NCBI RefSeq assembly: GCF_001908375.1
Contig: NZ_CP017244.1
Span: forward strand, 1,612,001 to 1,676,000
Source: Rhizobium etli 8C-3
GTDB taxonomy: Bacteria > Pseudomonadota > Alphaproteobacteria > Rhizobiales > Rhizobiaceae
Reading direction: 5' to 3'
DNA: 64,000 bases
The notes under the pieces: generated by a model
Seen by the model: the letters and a program-made list of their open reading frames with translations, nothing else
The model's database searches: none
Told to the model about the DNA's origin: nothing
In this document: positions 34,978 through 44,079 of the stretch, one piece after another
How the letters are laid out: every line of letters starts with the position of its first letter
How positions within the stretch are numbered: position 1 is the stretch's first letter
Program-made: the position numbers and the translations under genes

Positions 34978-35571
34978 CTAGAGTGAGGCACGATATCGGT
35001 TCCGTTCCTGTTCGATCTGCTCGGGGCTATAGGGATCGAGGCTGTCGTCGAATCGCGTCCAGCCCTCCTCCATATAGGCGCGGCGGCGTTCGGCAGGATC
35101 CACCCAACTGGAGCGGCGCAGGATGGCTTCGACTTCGCCGACCCTACCCTCGTCCACTCTTGCACTTACGAGCGTCCCACCCCGACGTACGCCCTCTGCA
35201 TAAAGGTGAGCATCCTCTTCGGATACGCCCGAGCTGGTGAGGGCTCCGATCAAGCCGCCCGCAGCTCCGCCAGCCAATGCACCGGCAGCGGCGCCAGCCG
35301 CCGTCGCGACCAGCCAACCCGCTGCGACGACAGGCCCGACGCCTGGAATGGCCATCAGGCCCAACCCTGCAAGCAGTCCGCCGGTGCCACCCAACGCCGC
35401 GCCGATACCGGCGCCAGTCGCCGCACCTACGGCTGCGCCAGAGGTTTTGTCCTTTTCGCCATTGTTCGAGATGAGGCTGATATCATCCGAGGGAATGCCA
35501 GCCGATTCCAATTCATCCACGGCCGAGCGCGCGTCAAAATAGTCATCGAATAGTCCAGTTACGGTTCTCAT
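34978..35571 (-). CDS. YflT/general-stress-like protein with glycine-zipper segment
   Basis: A 197-aa protein. The N-terminal domain (MRTVTGLFDDYFDARSAVDE, LESAGIPSDDISLISN) is the heat-induced stress protein YflT/GSP17M fold. A Gly/Ala-rich hydrophobic hairpin at about residues 50-125 (AGIGAALGGTGGLLAGLGLM, AGALAGGAAGGLIGAL) looks like a glycine-zipper membrane insert. The C-terminal repeat of the fold (GVRRGGTLVSARVDEGR, VEAILRRS) precedes an acidic tail. The start at 35571 has GGGAGA upstream. Probably a stress-induced envelope protein. Confidence 0.8.
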   Translation of the reverse strand: MRTVTGLFDDYFDARSAVDELESAGIPSDDISLISNNGEKDKTSGAAVGAATGAGIGAALGGTGGLLAGLGLMAIPGVGPVVAAGWLVATAAGAAAGALAGGAAGGLIGALTSSGVSEEDAHLYAEGVRRGGTLVSARVDEGRVGEVEAILRRSSWVDPAERRRAYMEEGWTRFDDSLDPYSPEQIEQERNRYRASL

Positions 35572-35582
35572 TGTTCTCTCCC

Positions 35583-35863
35583 TTATTTGGCGATCACGTT
35601 TCCTTGGTAGTCGAGTGCGATCGATACCGATTTGCCGTCCTTGGCGGCCGACGCCGTCATCGGTGTAACCTGCATTCTCCATGCGCTCCTTGGCCTGGGC
35701 CTCGGTAAAGCTGTTGGCCCCTTCGAGTGGGGCGGCCGGGTTTTTTGTCCCCGGTCACGACAGCAGGCGTGTTTGCCTTCGACGAGGGAGCGGGGCTGTC
35801 TGGGCAAATGCCGAGAGCGCGGGGTCCCGAAAGGGCCACCATCACGAGGATGATGTTTTTCAT
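35583..35863 (-). pseudogene. Frameshifted small secreted PepSY-like protein
   Basis: Three minus-strand frames combine into a known type of small rhizobial exported protein. One gives the signal-peptide start (MKNIILVMVALSG, then PAVVTGDKKP). A second gives ENAGYTDD. A third gives AKDGKSVSIALDYQGNVIAK, the typical C-terminus. At least two frame changes, plus loss of about 18 codons in the middle, show the gene is broken. It lies just upstream of the YflT-like gene on the same strand. Confidence 0.65.
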
Positions 35864-35923
35864 CGGTTTCGGATCTCATGTCCTATCCATGACCGCCGAA
35901 CACCACGGTGCGCTTTAAGTTCC

Positions 35924-36060
35924 AGCCGCTTGTGGCAAGACCTGCATGGCGATCCGGGGTATCATCGCCGAAAGCGGAGAGATCATCAAAAATCGAAGCT
36001 CAGCCGCACTCGAGGCAAAACTGATCCCTGCGACCGAGGCCATCGAACATTTTCGAAATC
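35924..36060 (+). pseudogene. Second DUF892 (YciE/YciF) fragment
   Basis: The frame reads ACGKTCMAIRGIIAESGEII then SAALEAKLIPATEAIEHF, matching the middle of DUF892 proteins (C-x-A-I-x-G-I-I-A-E ... ALDAGLIASAQAVEHYE). An in-frame TAA lies just before it and the family sequence is lost after EAIEHF. It covers a different part of the domain from the remnant at 9053. Confidence 0.5.
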
Positions 36061-36219
36061 GTGAACCAAGGCTCGCTGATCGTCTCGGTCAAGGAACTGG
36101 TCGTGCAAGAACGGGAATTGATATGACCACAGTAACGACCTCCAGGCACCGTACTTCTTCTCGCCGCCAGGGAACACACGCCCTCCCCGGCAGTTCTCCT
36201 CTCATGGAAGGAGATCATC

Positions 36220-36507
36220 ATGATCAGCGGAACAAAAGGTGCCCGATGGGAGGGTGTCAATGAAAACGGAGGACGGCCTTTATGCCTGCGTGCCGGGCAG
36301 AAGGAACGCCGGCAAGAGGGCAAAGGCATTGAGTACCGGAGCCAGGCTCCGAAAATCGGCCAGGGCGTAGCCGGTGCCAAGGCAGACGAGCTTGCGAGGA
36401 TGAACGCGCTTCGCGAAGCTGCCCGCCGGCACACCGATATATTTCTCTCCGACAGTACCAAGGATGTCGACCAACAAAAGGCGTCGCGAAATCGCAAACA
36501 GCCTTAA
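36220..36507 (+). CDS. Possible small basic protein, uncertain
   Basis: A 95-codon frame (MISGTKGARWEGVNENGGRP...) with a strong ribosome-binding site (GGAAGGAG, about 8 nt before the ATG). The second half is charged and helical (GAKADELARMNALREAARRH). No family is recognised and composition is only weakly coding-like. It might also be the left-over of a longer gene. The remaining part of 36061-36525 shows nothing else. Confidence 0.3.
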   Translation: MISGTKGARWEGVNENGGRPLCLRAGQKERRQEGKGIEYRSQAPKIGQGVAGAKADELARMNALREAARRHTDIFLSDSTKDVDQQKASRNRKQP

Positions 36508-36525
36508 ACTCCGAGGATCGATGCA

Positions 36526-36681
36526 ATGTTTCTGATGACAAGAATTGCCGCCGCCTGCTGCGTTGTTCTCGCCCTTTCCTCTTGCGGGAACACTATCCGC
36601 GGCGTCGGGCGTGATGCTGCCAATACCGTGGATGCCACCCAGAGTGCCGGAAATCGGGTCGGCAAAGCGGCGGCGAACTGA
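36526..36681 (+). CDS. Entericidin-like small lipoprotein
   Basis: A 51-aa lipoprotein: MFLMTRIAAACCVVLALSSC gives a short signal with lipobox LSSC, so the mature protein starts at Cys20. The mature part is GNTIRGVGRDAANTVDATQS followed by AGNRVGKAAAN, the glycine- and alanine-rich helix typical of entericidin A/B (EcnA/EcnB) relatives. Such peptides sit in the membrane and have been linked to stationary-phase lysis and envelope stress. It has GAGGATCG upstream. Only one member is present, not the antidote/toxin pair. Because of its size it is easily missed. Confidence 0.75.
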   Translation: MFLMTRIAAACCVVLALSSCGNTIRGVGRDAANTVDATQSAGNRVGKAAAN

Positions 36682-37032
36682 GGGGGCCCGATTGGCGCCC
36701 CGTTCGCGGCCACCCCTGGGCCAAATTCGCGGTCGGACATTCAGCCGGCCGACCGGAGCGATTTTGTTTCCGTCCTGACGACGCAATGACGCTTGAGGGC
36801 CAACTCGTCAACGCTGCCCGTGTCGCATGACGGTTCGGGGCGCCACGCTTCACGTCCACCTCAATCGTTCGGGCTCAATCGTTCGGGCGATGCCATTACA
36901 GACTTGATGTTCTCAGGAGGCAGCGGCCGAATAGGGTCGTGCAATGCTCACCGCGATGGTCGCGGCCAAGGCGTCGAAACGCCGCCGATGGCTGTTGCCC
37001 GGCGGAGGTTGCAATCGTGACCAGCGCCTGCG
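36682..37032. other. Intergenic region after the entericidin-like gene
   Basis: About 350 bp between convergent genes. A short direct repeat (TCAATCGTTCGGGC, around 36862-36889) is present; no gene recognised. Confidence 0.45.
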
Positions 37033-39231
37033 CTAAGCAGCGTCTGGAAGGCCGCCGATCAATTTGTCGAGCGTGATCGGATAGTGCCTCACCCTGACGC
37101 CGGTCGCGTTATAGACCGCATTGGCGATTGCGGCAGAGACACCGCAAAGCCCGAGCTCGGCGATGCCCTTGGCCTTCATCGGTGACGACATCACATCAGT
37201 CTCGTCCAGGAAAATCACATCCTGATGGGGTATGTCGGCATGCACCGGCACCTCGTAGCCGGCAAGGTCGTGATTGACGAAGAAGCCACGACGCGTGTCG
37301 ACGGCCAGTTCTTCGGAAAGAGCCCCGCCCGCTCCCATGGTCATCGCACCGATCACCTGGCTACGCGCGGTAATCGGATTGAGAATGCGTCCTGCCGCGC
37401 ACACTGCCAGCATCCGTCTGATGCGCGTTTCTCCCGTGGCGACATCCACCCCCACCTCGACGAAATGCGCGCCGAAAGTCGATTGCTGGTACGTTTCGGA
37501 AAGCTTGCCCCACTCGATCGTATCTTCGCCAACCAATCCCTCGACGCCCGCTGCCTCCGACAGCGGCACCGAGCGGTTGCCGGAACGGACCTCGCCGTCT
37601 TCGAAGACGACGTCGTCGGAATTGAAACCAAGTTTCTGGGCTATGGCTTCCCTCAGCTTCACACAGGCAGCGTAGACACCCGAAGTCGAACAGTTGCCGC
37701 CGAACTGCCCGCCGGAGCCGGCGGACACCGGAAAGCGGGAATCGCCAAGCCGGACCGCGACCTTGTCGACGGTGACGCCCATCATCTCGGCCGCAGTCTG
37801 CGCGATGATGGTGTAACTGCCCGTTCCGATATCGGTCATGTCAGTTTCGACGGTAACGATCCCTTCCCGGGCAAGTCGCACGCGCGCTGCGGAAGGAAGC
37901 AGCAGGTTGTTGCGAAATGCAGCAGCAACGCCAAAGCCGATCAGCCAGTTGCCCTCGCGCTTCGACCCCGGCCTTCCTCGCGCAGCCCACCCGAAGCGCT
38001 CGGAGCCGAGCTTCAGACATCCGGCTAGATCGCGATGTGAGAACCGCCGCTCGGGCTTTTCGGGATCGACCTGGGTGTCATTGATAAGCCTGAACTGCAC
38101 GGGATCGAGACCGAGCTTCTCGGCCATCTCGTCGATGGCGATCTCCAGCGCCATCATACCGGGCGCTTCGCCCGGAGCACGCATGGCGTTGCCCTCGGGA
38201 AGGTCGAGCCTCGCCAAACGCATCGCCGTCATGCGGTTGGCGCCGGCGTAGAGCAACCTGGTCTGGTTGACGGCCGTTTCGAGCTGACCGCCTTCAAGAT
38301 CGCCTGACCAGCTTTCATGGCCGATCGCGATAATCTTGCCGTTGCGCTCCGCGCCGATGCGGATACGCTGGATGGTCGCCGGGCGGTGGGTCGTGTTGTT
38401 CACCATGAACGGACGCGGCAGTGCCACTTTAACAGGTCGTTTGGCAGCCTTTGCTCCAAAGGCGGCAAGGACGGCATCGGCACGCAGAAACAGCTTTCCT
38501 CCGAACCCGCCGCCGATGAATGGCGAGATCAGATGAATTTTCTCCTTTTCCACGTCGAGGGTGGTCGCCAGGTCTGATCGCCACCAGTCTATCATCTGGC
38601 TCGAGGTCCAGACGCTCAGCTCGTCGCCATCCCAGGCTGCAATGGAGGCATGCGGCTCCATCATCGCGTGGGACTGGTCCGGCGTCGTGTAGGTTTCGTC
38701 GAGCGTGATCGGAGCCGTCCTGAAAGCCGCATCGAAGTCGCCGGCAGCTGAGTCCGGCTGCTGGGACTCGTCCGGCCTCACCGCCGCCTCCTTCGCTTCT
38801 GTGAGGTCGAAGACGCCCTCTTCTTCGGCATAGTCGACCTCGACCAGCGCTGCGGCGGCGCGGGCTTGTTCGAAGGTTTCGGCCACGACAACGGCGATCG
38901 CCTGGTGGTAATGCTGGATTTCGTCACCTCCGAAGAGCTTGGCGGTGTTAAACTTGCCCTTCTTCCGTTCGCCGACTTCAAGGGCGGTCACGACGGCGAT
39001 GACGCCTAAGGCTTTTTTCGCGGCAGAGACATTCATGGATTTGATGCGGCCCTTGGCGATAGCCGCACCCAAGGGATAGCCGTAGGCATACGGCATATTT
39101 GGATCATGCCACTCGTAGGCGTAGGTCGCCCGGCCGGTCGTCTTGAGCTGGCCGTCGATGCGGTGGATTGGCTGGCCGACGACCTTGAGCTGGTCGATCG
39201 GGTTCATCGTTGCTGGCGTGTCGAACTGCAT
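37033..39231 (-). CDS. paoC: Periplasmic aldehyde oxidoreductase, molybdenum-binding subunit
   Basis: A 732-aa large subunit of the xanthine oxidase family, PaoC (YagR) group. Molybdopterin and substrate-site motifs are visible: FIGGGFGGKLF near residue 245, RAPGEAPGMMALE near residue 350 and GSGGQFGGNCSTSG. The catalytic glutamate lies in KGIAELGLCGV near the C-terminus. PaoABC oxidises a broad range of aldehydes in the periplasm using the molybdopterin-cytosine-dinucleotide cofactor. It is the last gene of a three-gene operon, 3 bp after the FAD subunit. The MoCD-type chaperone PaoD expected for maturation is not next to it. Confidence 0.88.
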   Translation of the reverse strand: MQFDTPATMNPIDQLKVVGQPIHRIDGQLKTTGRATYAYEWHDPNMPYAYGYPLGAAIAKGRIKSMNVSAAKKALGVIAVVTALEVGERKKGKFNTAKLFGGDEIQHYHQAIAVVVAETFEQARAAAALVEVDYAEEEGVFDLTEAKEAAVRPDESQQPDSAAGDFDAAFRTAPITLDETYTTPDQSHAMMEPHASIAAWDGDELSVWTSSQMIDWWRSDLATTLDVEKEKIHLISPFIGGGFGGKLFLRADAVLAAFGAKAAKRPVKVALPRPFMVNNTTHRPATIQRIRIGAERNGKIIAIGHESWSGDLEGGQLETAVNQTRLLYAGANRMTAMRLARLDLPEGNAMRAPGEAPGMMALEIAIDEMAEKLGLDPVQFRLINDTQVDPEKPERRFSHRDLAGCLKLGSERFGWAARGRPGSKREGNWLIGFGVAAAFRNNLLLPSAARVRLAREGIVTVETDMTDIGTGSYTIIAQTAAEMMGVTVDKVAVRLGDSRFPVSAGSGGQFGGNCSTSGVYAACVKLREAIAQKLGFNSDDVVFEDGEVRSGNRSVPLSEAAGVEGLVGEDTIEWGKLSETYQQSTFGAHFVEVGVDVATGETRIRRMLAVCAAGRILNPITARSQVIGAMTMGAGGALSEELAVDTRRGFFVNHDLAGYEVPVHADIPHQDVIFLDETDVMSSPMKAKGIAELGLCGVSAAIANAVYNATGVRVRHYPITLDKLIGGLPDAA

Positions 39232-39234
39232 TGC

Positions 39235-40185
39235 TTACCCCCTGGCTTGAGAGATGACCGCTGCGAGCGTGCGCGCGACCAGGTCGACCTTGAAACGGTT
39301 CTGTTCGGTAGGACGGGCGTCGGCGAGAAGGACACCGGCGACGGCGCGGGCTCCTTTCGGCAGCTGGGCTTCGGCCGCCTCGACGCGCCAAGGCTTGTGG
39401 GCGACGCCACCGACGGCGACGCGACCGGTCCCGTCGGGTTGGATAACCGCGCCCACCGAAACGAGTGCGAAGGCGTAGGAGGCGCGATCGCGGACCTTCC
39501 TGTAGACGTGACGACCGCCGATCGGCGGTGGGAGGATGACCCCTGTGATGAACTCGCCGCGTTCGAGAACCGTCTCGATATGCGGGGTGTTACCAGGCAG
39601 GCGGTGGAAATCGGCGATGGGGATCAAACGCATGCTGCCGTCGACCTTTACCGTTTCGACCACGGCATCCAGCGCTCGCATGGCGATCGCCATGTCGCTC
39701 GGATGGGTGGCGATGCAGGCGTCGCTCGTGCCGACGACGGCGTGCTGGCGGGTGAAGCCGCCAATGGCCGAACAGCCGCTGCCTGGCTGGCGCTTGTTGC
39801 ACGGCTGGTTCGGGTCGTAGAAGTACGGACAGCGCGTGCGCTGCAAAAGGTTTCCCGCCGTCGTCGCCCTGTTGCGGAGTTGACCGGAAGCGCCCGCGAC
39901 GAGCGCTCGGGTCAGGAGCCCGTAATCTCGACGAACGGTCTCGTGTGCCGCAAGGTCCGTGTTGCGGACAAGGGCGCCGATGCGCAGTCCGCCCTCCGAA
40001 GTCGGTTCAATCTTGTCCAATCCGAGGCCGTTCACGTCGATCAGATGCGTCGGCGTTTCGATTTCGAGCTTCATGAGGTCGAGAAGGTTGGTGCCGCCTG
40101 CGATGAACTTTGCCTGCGGATTGGATGCGGCCGCCCCGACCGCGGCCTCCACGGAGGAGGCACGTTCATAGGTGAAGGCTCTCAT
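39235..40185 (-). CDS. paoB: Periplasmic aldehyde oxidoreductase, FAD-binding subunit
   Basis: A 316-aa subunit with a PCMH-type FAD domain ([17 protein letters not shown]). It has the extra cysteine cluster that in PaoB holds a [4Fe-4S] centre: [27 protein letters not shown] and [12 protein letters not shown]. This insertion separates PaoB from ordinary xanthine dehydrogenase FAD subunits. The start at 40185 (MRAFTYERA) overlaps the 2Fe-2S gene stop by ATGA. Confidence 0.88.
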   Translation of the reverse strand: MRAFTYERASSVEAAVGAAASNPQAKFIAGGTNLLDLMKLEIETPTHLIDVNGLGLDKIEPTSEGGLRIGALVRNTDLAAHETVRRDYGLLTRALVAGASGQLRNRATTAGNLLQRTRCPYFYDPNQPCNKRQPGSGCSAIGGFTRQHAVVGTSDACIATHPSDMAIAMRALDAVVETVKVDGSMRLIPIADFHRLPGNTPHIETVLERGEFITGVILPPPIGGRHVYRKVRDRASYAFALVSVGAVIQPDGTGRVAVGGVAHKPWRVEAAEAQLPKGARAVAGVLLADARPTEQNRFKVDLVARTLAAVISQARG

Positions 40186-40817
40186 GCTTTTGTCCCCGCG
40201 ACTTCGACGATGGCGTCGACAATGTTGGAATAGGCGCCGCAACGACAGATATTGCCGCTCATGCGCTCGCGGATTTCGGCTGGGGTGACTGACGCCTGTG
40301 CGGTTAGGTCACCGGTGACATGGCTCGGGATGTTTGCCTTGATCTCCTCGAGCACCGCCACGGAGGAACAGATCTGTCCAGGGGTGCAATAGCCGCACTG
40401 GAAACCGTCGTGCTTGACGAAGGCAGCCTGCATCGGGTGGAGGTCGCCTGGCTCTCCGAGACCTTCGATCGTCGTGATCTGCTCGCCGTCATGCATGACG
40501 GCAAGCGTCAAACACGAGATGACGCGACGACCGTCGACCATGACGGTGCACGCGCCGCACTGGCCGTGGTCGCATCCCTTCTTCGACCCTGTCAGATGGA
40601 GGTGCTCGCGCAGCGCATCGAGGAGCGTCGTTCTATTGTCGAGGTTGAGCGTACGCCTCTCGCCATTGACGGTGAAGGACATTTTCGTCGTGTAGTTCAT
40701 TGTGTTCTCCGCAGATTGTGCCGCTGCTCCGGCTGCCACGCCGGTGACCGCGACGGTCGCGGCAGACGAGATCAGTAAATCCCGACGGGAGATTTCGAGT
40801 TGGATTGGGATTTGCAT
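40182..40817 (-). CDS. paoA: Periplasmic aldehyde oxidoreductase, 2Fe-2S subunit with Tat signal
   Basis: A 211-aa subunit. A twin-arginine signal ([19 protein letters not shown]) exports the folded complex. A plant-type [2Fe-2S] site ([12 protein letters not shown] ... C) and the second cluster in [12 protein letters not shown] and GNICRCGAY follow. All eight cluster cysteines are present. The start at 40817 (MQIPIQLE) has GGAG 7 nt upstream; a longer start at 40844 is possible. The twin-arginine leader supports assignment to the periplasmic Pao group rather than cytoplasmic xanthine dehydrogenase. Confidence 0.88.
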   Translation of the reverse strand: MQIPIQLEISRRDLLISSAATVAVTGVAAGAAAQSAENTMNYTTKMSFTVNGERRTLNLDNRTTLLDALREHLHLTGSKKGCDHGQCGACTVMVDGRRVISCLTLAVMHDGEQITTIEGLGEPGDLHPMQAAFVKHDGFQCGYCTPGQICSSVAVLEEIKANIPSHVTGDLTAQASVTPAEIRERMSGNICRCGAYSNIVDAIVEVAGTKA

Positions 40818-41189
40818 GTCCAGCTCCACTTCACGCTCATTCATTGAAGCGCCGTCTAGCCGATGCGGCAAAGGCGCCAGCAGCCTAGATAGGGCAGAAT
40901 CGAGCGATGATTAGATTTGTCAGTTGCATGCCCTTATCGATCTGATTCATAAATTGCCCTTTCTCCGGGCTAACGGAAAGTCGAGAGGCAGACGGACACC
41001 TGAGGCGACCGGCCTTTTCCTGCGATCCTCGGCCTGCTAGGACCGAGTATCCCACAGGGCTGAGATCGGCGTCACGAATTTGAAGGCAGCATCGCCCAGC
41101 GCGGCAAGCAAAGTGAGGGGCTAGATGCATCCGCGCTTTGGGCAGGATGTGTCATCGGTTCCGTTCGCCGTAGCGGACATCAAATCAAC
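40818..41189. other. Intergenic region upstream of paoABC
   Basis: About 370 bp between paoA and the convergent end of the VOC gene. It should contain the paoABC promoter; no convincing gene or repeat seen. Confidence 0.45.
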
Positions 41190-41615
41190 TCAATCCTGCG
41201 GTGGCAGATTGGCCGGGTTCCACACAACTTCCCAAAGGTGGCCGTCCGGATCAGTAAAATATCCAGCGTATCCACCGTAGAACGTCTCCTCAGCGGGCTT
41301 TACGATGTCTGCTCCCGCAAGCCGGGCTTGTTCCATGACCTCGTCAACTTCGTGTCGATGCGAGACGTTGTGGCCGATCGAAAACGAAGCGCTGCTCGCC
41401 TGCGCTTTCGCCAGACCGCTATCGTGAGCCAGGTCATCCCGATCCCAGATCGCAAGCTTTAAGCCGCTCGAAAGCTCAAAGAACGCCACGGCGCCATGCT
41501 CGAACTCACGGCCGACGATGCCTTGAGTAGGCAGTTTCAGGCCGTCCCGATAAAACACAAGCGACCGGTCAAGATCAGCGACACCCAGCGTCAAGACAGA
41601 AATTCGCGGTTTCAT
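41190..41615 (-). CDS. VOC (glyoxalase/bleomycin resistance) family protein
   Basis: A 141-aa protein with the two beta-alpha-beta-beta-beta halves of the VOC fold: VLTLGVADLDRSLVFYRDGL in the first and GGYAGYFTDPDGHLWEVVWN in the second. The C-terminal Glu of WEVVWN is a usual metal ligand. Function within the VOC superfamily cannot be fixed; detoxification of an electrophile or aldehyde would suit the neighbouring aldehyde oxidoreductase. Of two ATGs, 41615 is chosen because GGAGG is 7 nt away from it and only one base from the ATG at 41621. Confidence 0.85.
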   Translation of the reverse strand: MKPRISVLTLGVADLDRSLVFYRDGLKLPTQGIVGREFEHGAVAFFELSSGLKLAIWDRDDLAHDSGLAKAQASSASFSIGHNVSHRHEVDEVMEQARLAGADIVKPAEETFYGGYAGYFTDPDGHLWEVVWNPANLPPQD

Positions 41616-41840
41616 GGACATTCCTCCGTGTCATTGAGCTCCGTCCCATCCGAAATCGACGGGGCTCATTTCTGCGGCAATTCATCAATTGCTGAAGCCA
41701 TTTCCGTAAATGCAACTGTCGCGCCCTTATATGGAGCGTTCTCCAGTTCCCGCCATGTTGGCAGGTTTGTTTCAGGCTGCCGTTTCGGTGAAACGGGCGT
41801 CAGACGGGAGGGCAAGGGAAGAACTGCCCTCCCGCAAACG

Positions 41841-43370
41841 TCAGGCCGCTTCGGCAGAGAAACGCGCAAACAGCGGCTTCAGGCGGGGATGACGCGCCGC
41901 CTGAGGAGGATGAATCGCCACGGTTCTGCCCGATTTCGTCTCGCGCCTGAGCCATTCGCTGATGGTCTCCGCGCTGGTATGATCCATGTAAATCAGGTGT
42001 TTGCCGATGATATTGACTTTGCGGCCTTCGGGCAGCGCTTCGAGCGTGCTCAGCAGCGCCGGCACGTCCTTGCAGGTAACCGCTCCGCCCAGCCGGACAT
42101 GAATTTCATCGTCGACCTCGGAATGCCTGATTGCGAGCTTTCGCCGCAGATAGGGTAGAATTTCGAGGATCGACAGCGCAAGGCCGAGCGCCACCCCGAC
42201 CAGCAGGTCCTGCAGGACGACCATGGCCACCGTGACGGCCCAGATTCCAACCGGCAAGAGGCCATGGTGTTCGAACAGGTGGCGTACATGGTGAAGGCTG
42301 ATCAGCCGCCAGCCGGTGACGAGCAGCACGGCGGCGAGCGCCGTCAACGGTACCATTTCCAGCAAGCCCGGCAAAAGTGCAACCAGGCCCAGGATCCATA
42401 CGCCATGCAGCACTGCCGAGGTCCGCGTGCGAGCCCCAGCCTGTATATTGGCCGATGAACGGACGATGACACCGGTGATAGGCAATGCCCCGAGCAATCC
42501 GCAAAGCCCGTTACCGACGCCTTGGGCGAACAGTTCCTTGTTGAAACGCGTGCGTTGCCCGTCATGCATGCGGTCGACTGCTGCGGCCGAAAGAAGCGTT
42601 TCGGCGCTGGCAATGATGGCAATCATCAGGGTCGTCAAGATAATGCCCGGTTGCACGAGCCGGGCAAAATCCTCGGTCTTCGGTAGCGATATGCTCTCTG
42701 CCAGCGAAACAGGCACTTCCACACGGGCGATCGGCAGTTCAAGTGTTGTCGTCAAGACCGTGGCGGCAGCAACCCCGACAAGCGCCCCCGGAACCAGCGC
42801 CAGCCATTTGGGCCGGAACTGTTCCCAGCAGACCATGGCGAGCAGAGCGATAAGACCGACCAGCAGCGCTACGGCCTCGTTGGTCACGCTGGCACCCCAC
42901 AGTCTACCGACACTCTCGTTTATCGCGGTGACATTCTCGATGCCGCCTGCGGCAGGCTTGGCATCCATGAGCACATGGACCTGCCCGAGGATGATCAAAA
43001 TGCCGATGCCGGCCAACATGCCATGAACAACGGCCGGCGAAATCGCTCTGAACCAGGAGCCGATCCTGAGGAAACCCGCCATGATCTGCAGGAAACCGAC
43101 AACGATGAGCACGGGACCGAGCATGGCAACGCCATACTGTTCGACGAAGCCGAAGACGATGACAGCAAGACCGGCGGCAGGCCCGGAGACCTGAAGAGGC
43201 GAGCCTGCCAGCAGGCCGACGACGAGGCCTCCAATGATACCGGAGATAAGCCCCATGGCCGCTGGTACCCCGGAGGCGATCGCAATTCCCAGGCAAAGCG
43301 GAATGGCGACAAGAAAAACCACCAGAGACGAAGCGAGGTCGCGCGAAAATGCAGAGCCGTTGTTTATCAT
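41841..43370 (-). CDS. SulP-family anion (bicarbonate/sulfate) transporter with STAS domain
   Basis: A 509-aa SulP transporter. About 10-12 hydrophobic segments occupy residues 10-390 (for example AIPLCLGIAIASGVPAAMGL and ISGIIGGLVVGLL, the SulP signature region). A C-terminal STAS domain follows (VRLGGAVTCKDVPALLSTLE, VNIIGKHLIYMDHTSAETIS). The start at 43370 (MINNGSAF) has GGGGAG upstream; the open frame extends to 43562 over the carbonic anhydrase end. It is 4 bp downstream of a carbonic anhydrase gene, and such pairs are commonly bicarbonate uptake systems. Confidence 0.9.
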   Translation of the reverse strand: MINNGSAFSRDLASSLVVFLVAIPLCLGIAIASGVPAAMGLISGIIGGLVVGLLAGSPLQVSGPAAGLAVIVFGFVEQYGVAMLGPVLIVVGFLQIMAGFLRIGSWFRAISPAVVHGMLAGIGILIILGQVHVLMDAKPAAGGIENVTAINESVGRLWGASVTNEAVALLVGLIALLAMVCWEQFRPKWLALVPGALVGVAAATVLTTTLELPIARVEVPVSLAESISLPKTEDFARLVQPGIILTTLMIAIIASAETLLSAAAVDRMHDGQRTRFNKELFAQGVGNGLCGLLGALPITGVIVRSSANIQAGARTRTSAVLHGVWILGLVALLPGLLEMVPLTALAAVLLVTGWRLISLHHVRHLFEHHGLLPVGIWAVTVAMVVLQDLLVGVALGLALSILEILPYLRRKLAIRHSEVDDEIHVRLGGAVTCKDVPALLSTLEALPEGRKVNIIGKHLIYMDHTSAETISEWLRRETKSGRTVAIHPPQAARHPRLKPLFARFSAEAA

Positions 43371-43374
43371 GGCA

Positions 43375-44079
43375 CTACTCCCCGGCAAGGGTTGCGGCAA
43401 CCCGCGGCATGACATGCGGGTGGTCTCGTCCTGTGATGGCGACCGGCAGCGGCTCGCCATCCCGCACATCGGTAAAGGTCGCCAAAGTCCCGTCATAGAC
43501 TTGGACCTCGCCTGTTCCGATGTCGAAGAACCATCCGTGCAGCGTGATCTCGTTGGTCGCAAGTTTCGCAGCCACCGACGGATGGGTCTTTAAATGGTCG
43601 AGCTGCACGACGACGTTTTCCATTGCCACTGCGCGCACGCGATCGGTTTCGGAGAGATCGTCGGGATAAGCTTGGCAAACAATCGAATAAGCCGCATGGC
43701 TGTGCCGCAGCCAGGCCGCGACATTCGGCATCGGATCCAGCATCTGCGGGTGGCACAACCCTTTCATCGCCCCGCAATCGGAGTGACCGCAGACAACAAT
43801 GTCGCTGACGCCGAGCGCCAGGATGGCATATTCGATTGCGGAAGAAACGCCGCCATTGAGGGTCGAAAAGGGGGGAACGATATTGCCGGCATTGCGGCAG
43901 ACGAAGAGATCGCCAGGCCCGGATTGGGTTATCGTTTCCGGCATCACGCGGCTGTCGGCACAAGATATCATCAGGGCATGTGGCTGCTGGCCTTCGCGCG
44001 CCAGCTTGCGGTAAAGCGCCGAATGATTCGGAAATACGGCGCCACGAAAACTGGAGATACCTTTCAGGAAATCACCCAT
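43375..44079 (-). CDS. Beta-class carbonic anhydrase
   Basis: Zinc enzyme of 234 aa interconverting CO2 and bicarbonate. The zinc ligands and catalytic dyad are visible: SCADSRVMPE (Cys, Asp-Arg dyad) and VCGHSDCGAMKG (His and second Cys). FVCRNAGNIVPP is also conserved. It is co-transcribed with the SulP transporter. Coupling to bicarbonate use by the biotin carboxylase elsewhere in the window is possible but only a suggestion. Confidence 0.92.
   Translation of the reverse strand: MGDFLKGISSFRGAVFPNHSALYRKLAREGQQPHALMISCADSRVMPETITQSGPGDLFVCRNAGNIVPPFSTLNGGVSSAIEYAILALGVSDIVVCGHSDCGAMKGLCHPQMLDPMPNVAAWLRHSHAAYSIVCQAYPDDLSETDRVRAVAMENVVVQLDHLKTHPSVAAKLATNEITLHGWFFDIGTGEVQVYDGTLATFTDVRDGEPLPVAITGRDHPHVMPRVAATLAGE

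Noticed and set aside
39106..40233. 375-codon plus-strand frame
   Set aside because: Antisense to the paoB gene; the minus-strand protein has clear FAD and Fe-S motifs.
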